Shown piece after piece: positions 8,406 through 16,104 of a stretch of DNA of 64,000 bases (positions within the stretch are counted from its first letter, which is position 1; every line of letters starts with the position of its first letter). The translations under genes were made by a program, and so were the position numbers. The stretch covers positions 123,904-187,903 of the forward strand of contig NZ_JAJFEQ010000011.1 in the NCBI RefSeq assembly GCF_020707265.1, given 5' to 3'. The notes beneath the pieces are model-generated. The model saw nothing but the letters and a program-made list of their open reading frames with translations, searched no databases and was not told the origin of the DNA. Source of the stretch: Massilia sp. IC2-477 (lineage in GTDB: Bacteria > Pseudomonadota > Gammaproteobacteria > Burkholderiales > Burkholderiaceae_D).

Positions 8406-9922
8406 GCCCTGGCGCCGCCGCGGCAAGCTTCGTCGCCGCCAGCGGCCAGCCGCTGGCGGTGAGCGACTTCGCCGAGTGGCGCGAGGCGGCGCGCGAACTG
8501 CTCAAGGCGGGCGTGCCGCCCGAGGCGGTGAGCTGGGGCACGCCTGAGGGAGGCGACCTGTTCTCGGGTGCGCCCCCTGCGGCTGGGCCGGACGATAATG
8601 CGGGCAACCCACCATTGCAATCGTCGCAACCGCCGCGACCTGCCAATCCGGGTTCGTCCCCGCGCGTGCCGCGCGCCCTGATGGAGATGCTGCAGAAAGC
8701 CGCCTGCTTCCGTGCCCCGGACCGCTGGGCCTTCCTGTACCGCGTCCTGTGGCGCTGGACCCGGGGCGAGCACGACGTGCAGTCGCCCGCCGACCCGGAC
8801 GGCAGCCGCCTGCACGGCATGGTCAAGGCGGTGCGCCGCGAGGAGCACGACATGCATGCCTACATCCGATTCCGCGAGCGTCCCATCGATGCCGGCCCGC
8901 CGCGCTTCGTGGCCTGGTTCGAGCCGCGCCACGACGTGCTGCCGCAGGTGGCCCAGCATTTCGTGGCCCGCATGGGCAAGGTCAGCTGGATGATCGCCAC
9001 GCCCGACGCCAGCGTGCTGTGGGACGGGAATACCCTGCACAATACCGGACCCCTGATGTCGAGCGCGGCCGACCTCGACGACGCCGGCGAAGCGCTCTGG
9101 CTCACTTATTACCGCAGCATCTTCAACCCGGCGCGCGTCAATGCCCAGCTGATGCAGAGCCACATCCCGTCGCGCTTCTGGAAGAACCTGCCGGAAGGCG
9201 CCATCGTGCCTTCCCTGGTCAGCCAGGCCGAACTCGGCGCCCGCAAGATCGGCCAGGTACAGGCGGTGGGGCGGCGCAGCGGCGCCACCATCCCGATCAG
9301 CGCCGAGGCGGCGCAGCCGGACCGCGAGCAGCCGTCCAAGCTGGACGAGTGCCGGCGCTGCGAGCTGTGGCAGTACGCCACCCAGGCGGTGGGAAGGGAA
9401 GGCTCGAAGCGTTCGCCGATCATGATCGTGGGCGAGCAACCGGGCGACCAGGAAGACCTGGCCGGCAAGCCCTTCGTCGGCCCGGCCGGCAAGCTGCTCG
9501 ACCGCGTGTTCGCAGAAGCCCAGGTCGACCGCAAGGCCATCTACCTCACCAACGCCGTCAAGCATTTCAAATGGGAGCCGCGCGGCAAACGCCGCCTGCA
9601 CAAGACCCCGGCCCAGCGCGAGGTCGAGGCCTGCCACTACTGGCTGGAAAAGGAACTGGCGGCGGTCAAGCCGAAGGTCATCGTGGCGATGGGCTCCACG
9701 GCGCTGAAGTCCGTCATGCGCAAGGGCACGGTGACCCTGAAGGACTTCCTTGGCAAGCCGGTGCGGGTGGATGGCTGCTGGGTGGTGACCATCTACCACC
9801 CTTCCTACGTGCTGCGGGTGCCGGATGAAGCGTCCAAGCACGAAGCCTTTTCGGTGATGGTGAAGGGTTTGAAGCTGGCCTACGAGCTGCTCGAGCGGCC
9901 GGACGTGCCGGAACCGGAATGA
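8402..9922 (+). CDS. DUF4130-UdgX fusion: uracil-DNA binding/cross-linking protein
   Basis: A 506-residue two-part protein. Residues about 1-270 match the DUF4130 (probable DNA metabolism protein) family, with a Pro/Gly-rich insert around residues 50-85. The C-terminal part is a family-4-like uracil-DNA glycosylase of the UdgX type: Cys pair CRRC (about 317-320) for the iron-sulfur cluster, motif GEQPGDQED from G344 (UdgX form rather than GEAPG), and the diagnostic KRRLHK loop at 396-401. In mycobacterial UdgX the histidine of this loop bonds covalently to the sugar left after uracil removal; H400 is the equivalent. HPS-x-x-LR is near the C-terminus. ATG 8402 was chosen for the 4-base overlap with the upstream gene. 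Confidence 0.9.
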   Translation: MSPGAAAASFVAASGQPLAVSDFAEWREAARELLKAGVPPEAVSWGTPEGGDLFSGAPPAAGPDDNAGNPPLQSSQPPRPANPGSSPRVPRALMEMLQKAACFRAPDRWAFLYRVLWRWTRGEHDVQSPADPDGSRLHGMVKAVRREEHDMHAYIRFRERPIDAGPPRFVAWFEPRHDVLPQVAQHFVARMGKVSWMIATPDASVLWDGNTLHNTGPLMSSAADLDDAGEALWLTYYRSIFNPARVNAQLMQSHIPSRFWKNLPEGAIVPSLVSQAELGARKIGQVQAVGRRSGATIPISAEAAQPDREQPSKLDECRRCELWQYATQAVGREGSKRSPIMIVGEQPGDQEDLAGKPFVGPAGKLLDRVFAEAQVDRKAIYLTNAVKHFKWEPRGKRRLHKTPAQREVEACHYWLEKELAAVKPKVIVAMGSTALKSVMRKGTVTLKDFLGKPVRVDGCWVVTIYHPSYVLRVPDEASKHEAFSVMVKGLKLAYELLERPDVPEPE

Positions 9923-10042
9923 AGCGGCGTCGCATGCATACAAGATGCCGCGCGCATGAAATGCGGGCGCACCCTCATCCTTAAGTATTCGCTCATATTG
10001 CAGAGCTAAGCTTGACGGACAACCAACAACAAGGAAGTCCTG

Positions 10043-11062
10043 ATGCTGAAACTCGCGCTTCTGCCCACGCTGTGCCTGGCCCTGTGGGCCGCGCCTTCCT
10101 GGGCCCAGTCCACCCCTGCCGAAACCGCGCCTCCTGCGGCAGTCGCCGACGCGCCCGCGCCCGAGCAGATCCTGGTGGTCGGCCAGAAGCCCGGCCCCGG
10201 CATGTGGAAGATTTCGAAGGGAGACCATGTGCTGTGGGTGTTCGGAACCTATGCACCGCTGCCAAAGAAAATGGAATGGCGTTCCCAGCAGGTCGAAGCG
10301 GTGATCGGGCGCTCGCAGGAATACCTGGCGCCACCGGGCGCCACCGCCTCGCCGGGATTTTTCAAGGGCTTGACCCTGCTGCCGTCCCTGATCGGGATAC
10401 GCAAGAACCCCGACGGCGCGCAGTTGCGCGACCTCATGCCGCCAGAGGAGTATGCGCGCTGGACGGAACTGAAGACCAAATACATGCCGAACAACAGAGA
10501 CGCGGAGCGCGAGCGTCCGATATTCGCGGCCCAGGCACTGGCGCGTGCCGCCCGCAAGCAGGCCGACCTGGATAACGACGAAGCCGTGCGTAATCGCATC
10601 CAGGAACTGATCAAGAAAAACAAGCTGAAAACGACGAACTCGGTCGTCGACCTGCCAATGGACAATGCGGGGGCCATGCTCAAGAATTTCAAGAAGACGC
10701 CGCTCAACGACGTCGCCTGCCTGTCTAAAACCATGGCTACGCTCGAGACCGACATTGCCGAGGCTAGCGCACGTGCAAATGCCTGGGCCAGGGGCAACCT
10801 GGACGAGATGCGCAAGCTCGATTTCGTCGAGCGCGAGCAAGCCTGTTTCAGCAGCGTCTTCGACAGCGCGGTATTCGACAACGAGCCTGCATTCAGGAAC
10901 ATGCGCTCGCTGATGCGACAAAAGTGGCTAGCCGCGGCAGAAAATGCGCTCGCCACCAATACGTCTACTTTTGCGCTCATGACGATCAAGGACATCCTCG
11001 ATCCGAACGGCGTGATTCCGGCGCTGGCGGCGAAGGGCTACCGGGTTGAAGAGCCGGACTGA
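10043..11062 (+). CDS. TraB/GumN family protein, exported
   Basis: A 339-residue protein with a clear signal peptide (MLKLALLPTLCLALWAAPSWA, cut about residue 21) and a short Ala/Pro-rich linker. The mature part begins with the WKISKGDHVLWVFGTY signature of TraB/GumN proteins, proposed to be related to erythromycin esterase-type hydrolases; the substrate is unknown. The usual GTxH histidine after the glycine-threonine is replaced here (GTYAPLPK), as in many Oxalobacteraceae members, so catalysis is uncertain. AAGGAAG is placed well upstream of ATG 10043. A damaged copy of its C-terminal end lies directly downstream. Confidence 0.82.
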   Translation: MLKLALLPTLCLALWAAPSWAQSTPAETAPPAAVADAPAPEQILVVGQKPGPGMWKISKGDHVLWVFGTYAPLPKKMEWRSQQVEAVIGRSQEYLAPPGATASPGFFKGLTLLPSLIGIRKNPDGAQLRDLMPPEEYARWTELKTKYMPNNRDAERERPIFAAQALARAARKQADLDNDEAVRNRIQELIKKNKLKTTNSVVDLPMDNAGAMLKNFKKTPLNDVACLSKTMATLETDIAEASARANAWARGNLDEMRKLDFVEREQACFSSVFDSAVFDNEPAFRNMRSLMRQKWLAAAENALATNTSTFALMTIKDILDPNGVIPALAAKGYRVEEPD

Positions 11063-11120
11063 GGACCAGCCTGTTTGATGCAGTGCCAGACTATTCGATC
11101 AGGAAGAAAGCTGTCGTGAC

Positions 11121-11345
11121 GTGATTCTGAGCAGGGCCGCGGTGCGCAAGGACCGGAACTTCCAGTCGGTACGCCCGCGCTTGAAGCCGCTGTGGGTGAC
11201 TTCCGTGGAAAGCGCGCTGAAACGCAATGCCTTGACCTTCGCGCTATTGCCGATCAGGGATATCTTCGATCCGAAGGGCATGGTGGCGGCACTCGCAGCC
11301 AGGGCTATACGGTCGAGCAGTCGGGTGAAGCGCCGGGTACAGGTT
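11121..11345 (+). pseudogene. Decayed C-terminal copy of the TraB/GumN gene
   Basis: The frame at 11121 reads FQSVRPRLKPLWVTSVESAL, then NALTFALLPIRDIFDPKG and ALAA. These align with FRNMRSLMRQKWLAAAENAL, TSTFALMTIKDILDPNG and ALAA at the end of the gene just upstream. After ALAA (about 11300) the match continues in another frame as QGYTVEQ, against KGYRVEE, so a frameshift is present. Nothing matching the first 270 or so residues is seen. It is best read as the remnant of a tandem duplication. The reading of the two frames is direct; the history is inference. Confidence 0.7.
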
Positions 11346-11444
11346 GTCGAAAAGCTTTACAGTGAAACAAGATGAAGCAGATGCAGAAAATATAGCACCG
11401 GCTAAATCTTTGTTTCTAAATGTTAATTTCTTTTAGTAAATTGC

Positions 11445-11460
11445 GGGCACGGTTTTTGCT
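11445..11460 (+). promoter_or_regulatory. Sigma-54 type promoter before PEP-CTERM gene
   Basis: GGGCACGGTTTTTGCT carries the GG-N10-GC core of a -24/-12 promoter and matches the TGGCACG-N4-TTGCW consensus at all but the first base. The -12 GC is 34 bases before the ATG at 11493, leaving a leader of about 22 bases with a good AAGGAG site. A similar element precedes the second PEP-CTERM gene at 44.9 kb. Confidence 0.7.
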
Positions 11461-11492
11461 CGATATCCTGCATTAATGCTTAAGGAGATTCA

Positions 11493-12233
11493 ATGAACAC
11501 CGTATCCCGTCTTACCCTGACCCTGCTGCTGGGCGCCATGTCGGCCTTCGCTACCGCCGGCCCCATCACCCCGGAGTTCTCGGTTTTCGGTCCGCTGCCG
11601 CAAGCGACCTATGGCGGCTCGGGCATTCCCAACGATGCTAGCGCCATTACTTTCCGTGAAGGCTTCCTGTTGGGGCTGACGGCACACCAGCGTTTCAGCG
11701 GTCCCAACCTGGAAAATGACGAGCAGGGCACCTTCTTCGCCAACCCGGGTACTACGACCTCGCCTAGCGGCCTGAATGGCTCGACCTGGAACATCGGCTA
11801 TTACATCCAGGTCGACCAGGACTCGATCGAGGATAGCGGCCTGACTTTCAAGCTCCTGTACGACTTCGATGCCGGCACCGATACCGACGAGGCGCAACTG
11901 GGCGTGCTCAACCTGAGCGCGATCTTCCCGTTCGGCGCAGGCGGTTCGGCAGCCGCTACCAAGCAGGATTCCCAGAACCTGCTGTTCGGCTACCTGGCCA
12001 CGCCTTCCTTCTTCGTGGCGCCGCCGCCGGGCGCGTTCAACCCGAACGCCAACGGTCAGTACAGCTTCGCGCTGGTCGCGTATAACGGCCAGGGCGATGA
12101 ACTGGGACGCAGCGCCATCAATGTGCAAGTCGGTGCGCAATCGGCCGACGTGCCGGAACCAGGCGTCTTCGCGCTGCTCGGTCTCGGCGCCGCCGGCCTA
12201 GCCGCCGCACGCCGTCGCAAGCAGCAGGCCTGA
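11493..12233 (+). CDS. PEP-CTERM sorting domain protein
   Basis: A 246-residue exported protein. It has a signal peptide (about residues 1-22, cut near ATA-G) and a C-terminal PEP-CTERM tail: VPEPG, a hydrophobic helix (VFALLGLGAAGLAAA) and a closing RRRK cluster. Such tails are recognised by exosortase (EpsH/XrtA) at the inner membrane, and the proteins usually go to the surface or exopolysaccharide matrix. The middle part is rich in Gly, Asn, Thr and Asp, with no catalytic motif I recognise. AAGGAG lies 6 bases before the ATG, and a sigma-54 type promoter stands upstream. No exosortase gene is in the window. Confidence 0.88.
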   Translation: MNTVSRLTLTLLLGAMSAFATAGPITPEFSVFGPLPQATYGGSGIPNDASAITFREGFLLGLTAHQRFSGPNLENDEQGTFFANPGTTTSPSGLNGSTWNIGYYIQVDQDSIEDSGLTFKLLYDFDAGTDTDEAQLGVLNLSAIFPFGAGGSAAATKQDSQNLLFGYLATPSFFVAPPPGAFNPNANGQYSFALVAYNGQGDELGRSAINVQVGAQSADVPEPGVFALLGLGAAGLAAARRRKQQA

Positions 12234-12249
12234 GCGATCCCTTCGGCTT

Positions 12250-12278
12250 GCCCGCGCGGCGTTTCAGGCCGTGCGGGC
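12250..12278 (+). terminator. Stem-loop after the PEP-CTERM gene
   Basis: GCCCGCGCGG at 12250-12259 pairs with CCGTGCGGGC at 12269-12278 (one G-T pair) over a 9-base loop, 17 bases after the stop. The following bases (TTGAGAATTTG) are only partly T-rich, so termination strength is uncertain. Confidence 0.5.
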
Positions 12279-12286
12279 TTGAGAAT

Positions 12287-12316
12287 TTGTCAAACAAGCG
12301 ATATGCCGCGTAGAAT
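12287..12316 (+). promoter_or_regulatory. Sigma-70 promoter of tRNA-Gly
   Basis: TTGTCA at 12287-12292 and TAGAAT at 12311-12316 are spaced 18 bases apart and end 10 bases before the tRNA 5' end. Confidence 0.6.
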
Positions 12317-12326
12317 GCGAATTCAC

Positions 12327-12400
12327 GCGGGTGTAGCTCAATGGTAGAGCAGAAGCTTCCCAAGCTTACGACGAGGGTTCGATTCCCTTCACCCGCTCCA
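12327..12400 (+). tRNA. tRNA-Gly (anticodon CCC)
   Basis: A 74-base cloverleaf with CCA encoded. The acceptor stem GCGGGTG pairs with CACCCGC, the D arm is GCTC-AATGGTA-GAGC, the anticodon loop TTCCCAA gives anticodon CCC (codon GGG), and the T arm carries GGTTCGATTCC. The sequence closely resembles the E. coli tRNA-Gly(CCC) as I remember it. No integrase or repeated 3' end follows it, so there is no sign of an island inserted here. Confidence 0.95.
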
Positions 12401-12427
12401 GTCCCCCTCTTCCCCGACCTGATTCCT

Positions 12428-13192
12428 TCATGCCGACACACCAGTTGCGCGCACTGCTGCAGCGTACGTGCGGCTGACCGGCACCTCCAGCCCATTGTGC
12501 AGCGTGAGCGACAGGCGCCCCTTGTCGCGGCCGAGCGAGCGCACCGCGCCATGCGCCACCCACCAGCTGCGGTGCACCTGCAGGCCGGCGCTGTCGCCCA
12601 GTTCGGCCAGCGCGTCGGCAAAGCGCATCAGGATCAGGTCCGAGCCGGCGGCCGTGATGATGCGCAGGTAGTGGTCTTCGGCGCTCAAGGCCAGCAATTC
12701 CTGGCCGAGGTGCGGAGGGATGCGCCGGTAAAAGGCAGGGGTGGCCTCAGGAACAGCTACCGGTGCGGGTGAATCCGCCTGCTCCCGACGTAGCAGCAGG
12801 GCCGACAGCGAAGGCTGCAGCCGGGTCAGGAACAGCAGCATCACCAGCTGGATCAGCGCGACGCAGCCGTACACGCGGGGGAAGACCGACAGCGGCACCG
12901 AATGCGCCAGCCGCGTCACTGATTCGACCCAGGCCACCGCCAGCGTGGTCGGCACGCTGGATACCAGGGTCACGGCCATCAGGGTCCAGCGGTGGGGCAG
13001 GCCGGGCCGCAGGCTCGCCACCGCATGCGCGGCCAGCAGGATGTTCAGGTAGCCGACCAGCACCAGGCCGATCCAGTAGGCATAGCGTACCGGCACGCTC
13101 AGGTCGGTATAGGTGCCGAAGGGGCCGAGCACCGCAAGGCACAGCGCCAGGCCGAAGACGCTTGCCAACTGGGTGAGCAGGGGCGGATTCAT
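12428..13192 (-). CDS. Membrane-anchored LytTR family transcriptional regulator
   Basis: A protein of about 254 residues. The first half has four hydrophobic segments (roughly residues 8-24, 34-54, 66-84 and 95-120). The C-terminal 100 residues are a LytTR DNA-binding domain (ALSAEDHYLRIITAAG, then VHRSWWVAHGAV and a closing LEVPVSRTY). There is no receiver domain and no kinase beside it, so it looks like a one-component membrane regulator. ATG 13192 is preferred because the protein then begins just before the first membrane helix; ATG 13213 and 13294 are in-frame alternatives. The gene runs convergently towards tRNA-Gly. Confidence 0.82.
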   Translation of the reverse strand: MNPPLLTQLASVFGLALCLAVLGPFGTYTDLSVPVRYAYWIGLVLVGYLNILLAAHAVASLRPGLPHRWTLMAVTLVSSVPTTLAVAWVESVTRLAHSVPLSVFPRVYGCVALIQLVMLLFLTRLQPSLSALLLRREQADSPAPVAVPEATPAFYRRIPPHLGQELLALSAEDHYLRIITAAGSDLILMRFADALAELGDSAGLQVHRSWWVAHGAVRSLGRDKGRLSLTLHNGLEVPVSRTYAAAVRATGVSA

Positions 13193-13359
13193 TTCACGCT
13201 TCGTGAACGGCATGCGGGTGCAACTCGCGAAAAAGGGGTGTCGATCGGCGCAACCATGCTGGCCGGGGCAGGGCACGGTCAATACAGTGGGCATTCTAAC
13301 CGCAAGCGCCGGGCCTGCCGAGACCCGGGCTTGCGGCCCATCGACCTATTGGAGAATCC

Positions 13360-13872
13360 ATGAAACGCTTGTTGAGTATGCATGCCTGCGCCCTCGTGCT
13401 GGTGTCCGTCGCCGTCCTGCCGGTGCAGGCCGCCGGCCCCGCCCTTGCCGCCGTCCCGTCGGCCCCATCCGGCGGGATCGCCAACGTGATGACGGCGCTG
13501 GCCGACCGGTCCGACGCTGTCTGGAACCGGCGCGATGCCGCCGCAATGGCGGCGCTGTATGCGCTTGACGCCACGACGACCATCGGCCGCGATATCCGGC
13601 TCAAGGGCCGGCCGGAGATCCTGGCCCATTTCACGCGTTCCTTTGCCGGTCTGCCGGCGGGGATGACGCACCGGACGGTCGTGCAGCGCATCGAGCCGCT
13701 GGGAGACATGTTCGCCGTCGACTCCCAGGTAGCGATCGAGATGCCGGACGGCGCCGGGGGCAAGCGCGTGCTGCGCGAGTTCTTTACCTTTGCGCTGGTG
13801 CGCCCGGTGGCCGGCGGTTGGGAATTCCTCGCGGTGCGCGCCACGCCGCTGGGCGCCGCGCCCAGGGCTTAA
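13360..13872 (+). CDS. SnoaL-like/DUF4440 domain protein (SgcJ/EcaC type), exported
   Basis: A 170-residue protein with a signal peptide (cut near VQAAG, about residue 24). The rest fits the SnoaL-like NTF2 fold found in SgcJ/EcaC and DUF4440 proteins: a helix with SDAVWNRRDAAAMAALYA, then DATTTIGRDIRLKGRPEI, and a closing strand WEFLAVRATP. Enzyme activity is not established for most of this family. Its 3' end overlaps the 3' end of the convergent BNR gene by 4 bases. Confidence 0.8.
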   Translation: MKRLLSMHACALVLVSVAVLPVQAAGPALAAVPSAPSGGIANVMTALADRSDAVWNRRDAAAMAALYALDATTTIGRDIRLKGRPEILAHFTRSFAGLPAGMTHRTVVQRIEPLGDMFAVDSQVAIEMPDGAGGKRVLREFFTFALVRPVAGGWEFLAVRATPLGAAPRA

Positions 13873-15101
13873 CCGGGTGGCAGGCGCCGGCGCATCAGCC
13901 ACACCCGGCTGCCCTGGCTAGGTGCCAGGCTGCTGTTGACCAGCGCGACCAGCCTGTCGCCGGCCGCCAGCTTCCTGCCGAGCAGGCCTTGCTGGCTGCC
14001 GTTGCGTCCCGCGTCCGCGCTGCCCGGGACGGCAAGGGGAGGGGTGAAACCGCTTCCCGCATCGACCGTGTAGCGCAGGCCGTGCGGCGGTGTGTCCCAG
14101 GCGACGTGCAGCCTGTCATCCGCGTCGAGCGCCAGCTGCGGGGCGCCGACCCCTTCGCCGGGCGCGGACAGCGTCCGCGGCGGGCCGAATACCAGGTCGC
14201 TGCCGGCGCGCGCGTAGCGGATCCTTGCCTGGCCCTTGCCAGCCCCCTCCAGGTAGACCAGGTGCAGCCTGCCGGCCCGGTCCAGCGCCAGGCGCGGCGC
14301 ATCGGCACGGGCTCCGGGCGCGCCGACCAGCACCGGCTTCCCATCCTCACGCGCGACGCGGATGTCGGCATCTGCATCCTCGCCGACGGTCCAGGCCAGG
14401 TAGACGTGGCCATCGGCGCCGACAGCCAATGCCGGCGCCCGCGCCGGACGGGCCGCGTCGCCGGCGATGCGCCGCGGCGCGCCGAAGCTGCGTCCGCCGT
14501 CGGGCGAACGCGCCAGCCACAGGCTGCCCTCGTAGTCGGTCCAGGCCCCGTGGACAGCACCACCGGGATGCGCCACGATGTCCAGGCTGCCGTTCGACCA
14601 GGTGGCACGGTCGAGCCGCCCCTTGCCGTCGCCGGCACGCGAGGCCGACAGGTTCACGGGGCGCGAGAAACTGCGCCCCCCATCCAGGGAGCGCGCATAG
14701 AGGATGTCGCCGCCGTGCGAGCCGCCCGAGAAGATGATCTCCTGCCAGAGCAGGTGCAAGGTGTCCGCTCCACTCGTGGCAATGCGCGGCATCCAGGAGA
14801 AGGTGTCCGGACTGCGCGAGACGTCCACCGGGGCCGACAAGGCCCGGCCATCGGCGCCGCGCAGCTGCAGCAACACCTCCTTGCGGCGCTGGTCGGCCCA
14901 GGCGACGGCGAGCTTGCCGTCCGGCGTGAAGGCGACGGTGCCGTCGTCCACGTAGTCGTAGCGCGAATCGTTCTGGCGCCAGGGGCCTTTGGTTCCGCCG
15001 CCGGCGGCGATCTCCACGACCGGCAGCCAGGCGTCCGCCCAGGAAGAAGCGGGAACGGGTACGCAGGCGAGCAGCAAGGCGGCAAGGGGATGACAACGCA
15101 T
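13869..15101 (-). CDS. BNR/sialidase-like beta-propeller protein, exported
   Basis: A 410-residue protein with a signal peptide (cut near SSWADA, about residue 23). Two clear Asp-box (BNR) motifs, SLDGGRSFSRP and SPDGGRSFGAP, and several WTxxxx/AWDT strands indicate a six-bladed propeller like exo-alpha-sialidase superfamily members. The catalytic arginine triad of true sialidases cannot be assigned from sequence alone, so glycosidase activity is unproven. It is divergent from the aldo/keto reductase gene, with about 88 bases between the two starts. Confidence 0.75.
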   Translation of the reverse strand: MRCHPLAALLLACVPVPASSWADAWLPVVEIAAGGGTKGPWRQNDSRYDYVDDGTVAFTPDGKLAVAWADQRRKEVLLQLRGADGRALSAPVDVSRSPDTFSWMPRIATSGADTLHLLWQEIIFSGGSHGGDILYARSLDGGRSFSRPVNLSASRAGDGKGRLDRATWSNGSLDIVAHPGGAVHGAWTDYEGSLWLARSPDGGRSFGAPRRIAGDAARPARAPALAVGADGHVYLAWTVGEDADADIRVAREDGKPVLVGAPGARADAPRLALDRAGRLHLVYLEGAGKGQARIRYARAGSDLVFGPPRTLSAPGEGVGAPQLALDADDRLHVAWDTPPHGLRYTVDAGSGFTPPLAVPGSADAGRNGSQQGLLGRKLAAGDRLVALVNSSLAPSQGSRVWLMRRRLPPG

Positions 15102-15189
15102 GGGACGAGCCCTCCGGCTGGTGCGCCGCGTGGAACGGCGGCGCGCTATGCTCGCATCCTAGTCCTGCTATCCGACAAGGAGCGCCCGC

Positions 15190-16104
15190 ATGCCCCACGT
15201 GTCCCGCTCGCGCCGCCGCCTGCTTGCTTCGCTGCTGGCGTTGCCCGCGCTACCTCATCTTGCCCACGCACAGGGCCCCTTGCTCACGCGCGCGATTCCC
15301 TCGTCCGGCGAGCAGATCCCGCTGGTCGGCCTGGGCAGCTGGATCACCTTCAACGTCGGGCGCGACCCCGGCGCGCGCGCCGAATGCGGCGAGGTGATGC
15401 GCCAGTTCTTCGCCGGCGGCGGACGGCTGATCGATTCCTCGCCCATGTACGGCTCGGCCCAGGACGTGATCGGCGAAGCCATCGCCAGGCTCAAGCCCGG
15501 GCGGCTGTTCGCGGCCGACAAGGTGTGGATCGGCGAAGGCGCGCAGGGCCCGGCCCAGCTTGAAGCCTCGCGCCGCCTGTGGCGGATTCCGCGCTTCGAC
15601 CTGCTGCAGGTGCATAACCTGCTGGCCTGGGAAGCCCACCTGCCGATGCTGCTGCGGATGAAGCGCGAGGGCAAGCTGCGCTACGTCGGCATCACGACGT
15701 CCGAAGGGCGGCGCCATGGCGAGATCGAGAAAATCATGGCCAGCCAGCCGATCGACTTCGTGCAGATCTCCTACAACCCGCTCGACCGCGAGGTGGAGCA
15801 GCGCATCCTGCCGCTGGCGCGCGAGCGCCGCATCGGCGTGATCGTCAATCGGCCGTTCCGCCAGGGCGACCTGACGCAGGCGCTGGCGGGCAAGCGCCTG
15901 CCCGGCTGGGCTGCCGACATCGGCTGCCGCAGCTGGGCCCAGGCTCTGCTCAAGTTCATCATCGCGCACCCGGCGGTAACCTGCGCCATTCCTGCTACGT
16001 CGAGCGTGGTCCACGTGCGCGAGAACCTGCTGGCGGCGACCGGACCGCTGCCGGACGAGGCGCTGCGCCGCCGCATCGTCCAGGATGTCGAAAGGCTGTC
16101 ATGA
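15190..16104 (+). CDS. Aldo/keto reductase family protein with Tat-type signal
   Basis: A 304-residue protein. The N-terminus SRSRRRLLASLLALPAL followed by AHA fits a twin-arginine signal, implying folding with its cofactor before export to the periplasm. The AKR tetrad is present: D82 and Y87 (in DSSPMYG), K111 (ADKVW) and H142 (LQVHN), on a TIM-barrel frame with GLGSW near the start. The substrate is unknown. It overlaps the next gene by 4 bases (ATGA), so the two are likely co-translated. Confidence 0.85.
   Translation: MPHVSRSRRRLLASLLALPALPHLAHAQGPLLTRAIPSSGEQIPLVGLGSWITFNVGRDPGARAECGEVMRQFFAGGGRLIDSSPMYGSAQDVIGEAIARLKPGRLFAADKVWIGEGAQGPAQLEASRRLWRIPRFDLLQVHNLLAWEAHLPMLLRMKREGKLRYVGITTSEGRRHGEIEKIMASQPIDFVQISYNPLDREVEQRILPLARERRIGVIVNRPFRQGDLTQALAGKRLPGWAADIGCRSWAQALLKFIIAHPAVTCAIPATSSVVHVRENLLAATGPLPDEALRRRIVQDVERLS

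Noticed and set aside
12300..12430. tRNA-Gly as an integration site for a genomic island
   Set aside because: No integrase, no direct repeat of the tRNA 3' end and ordinary genes on both sides.
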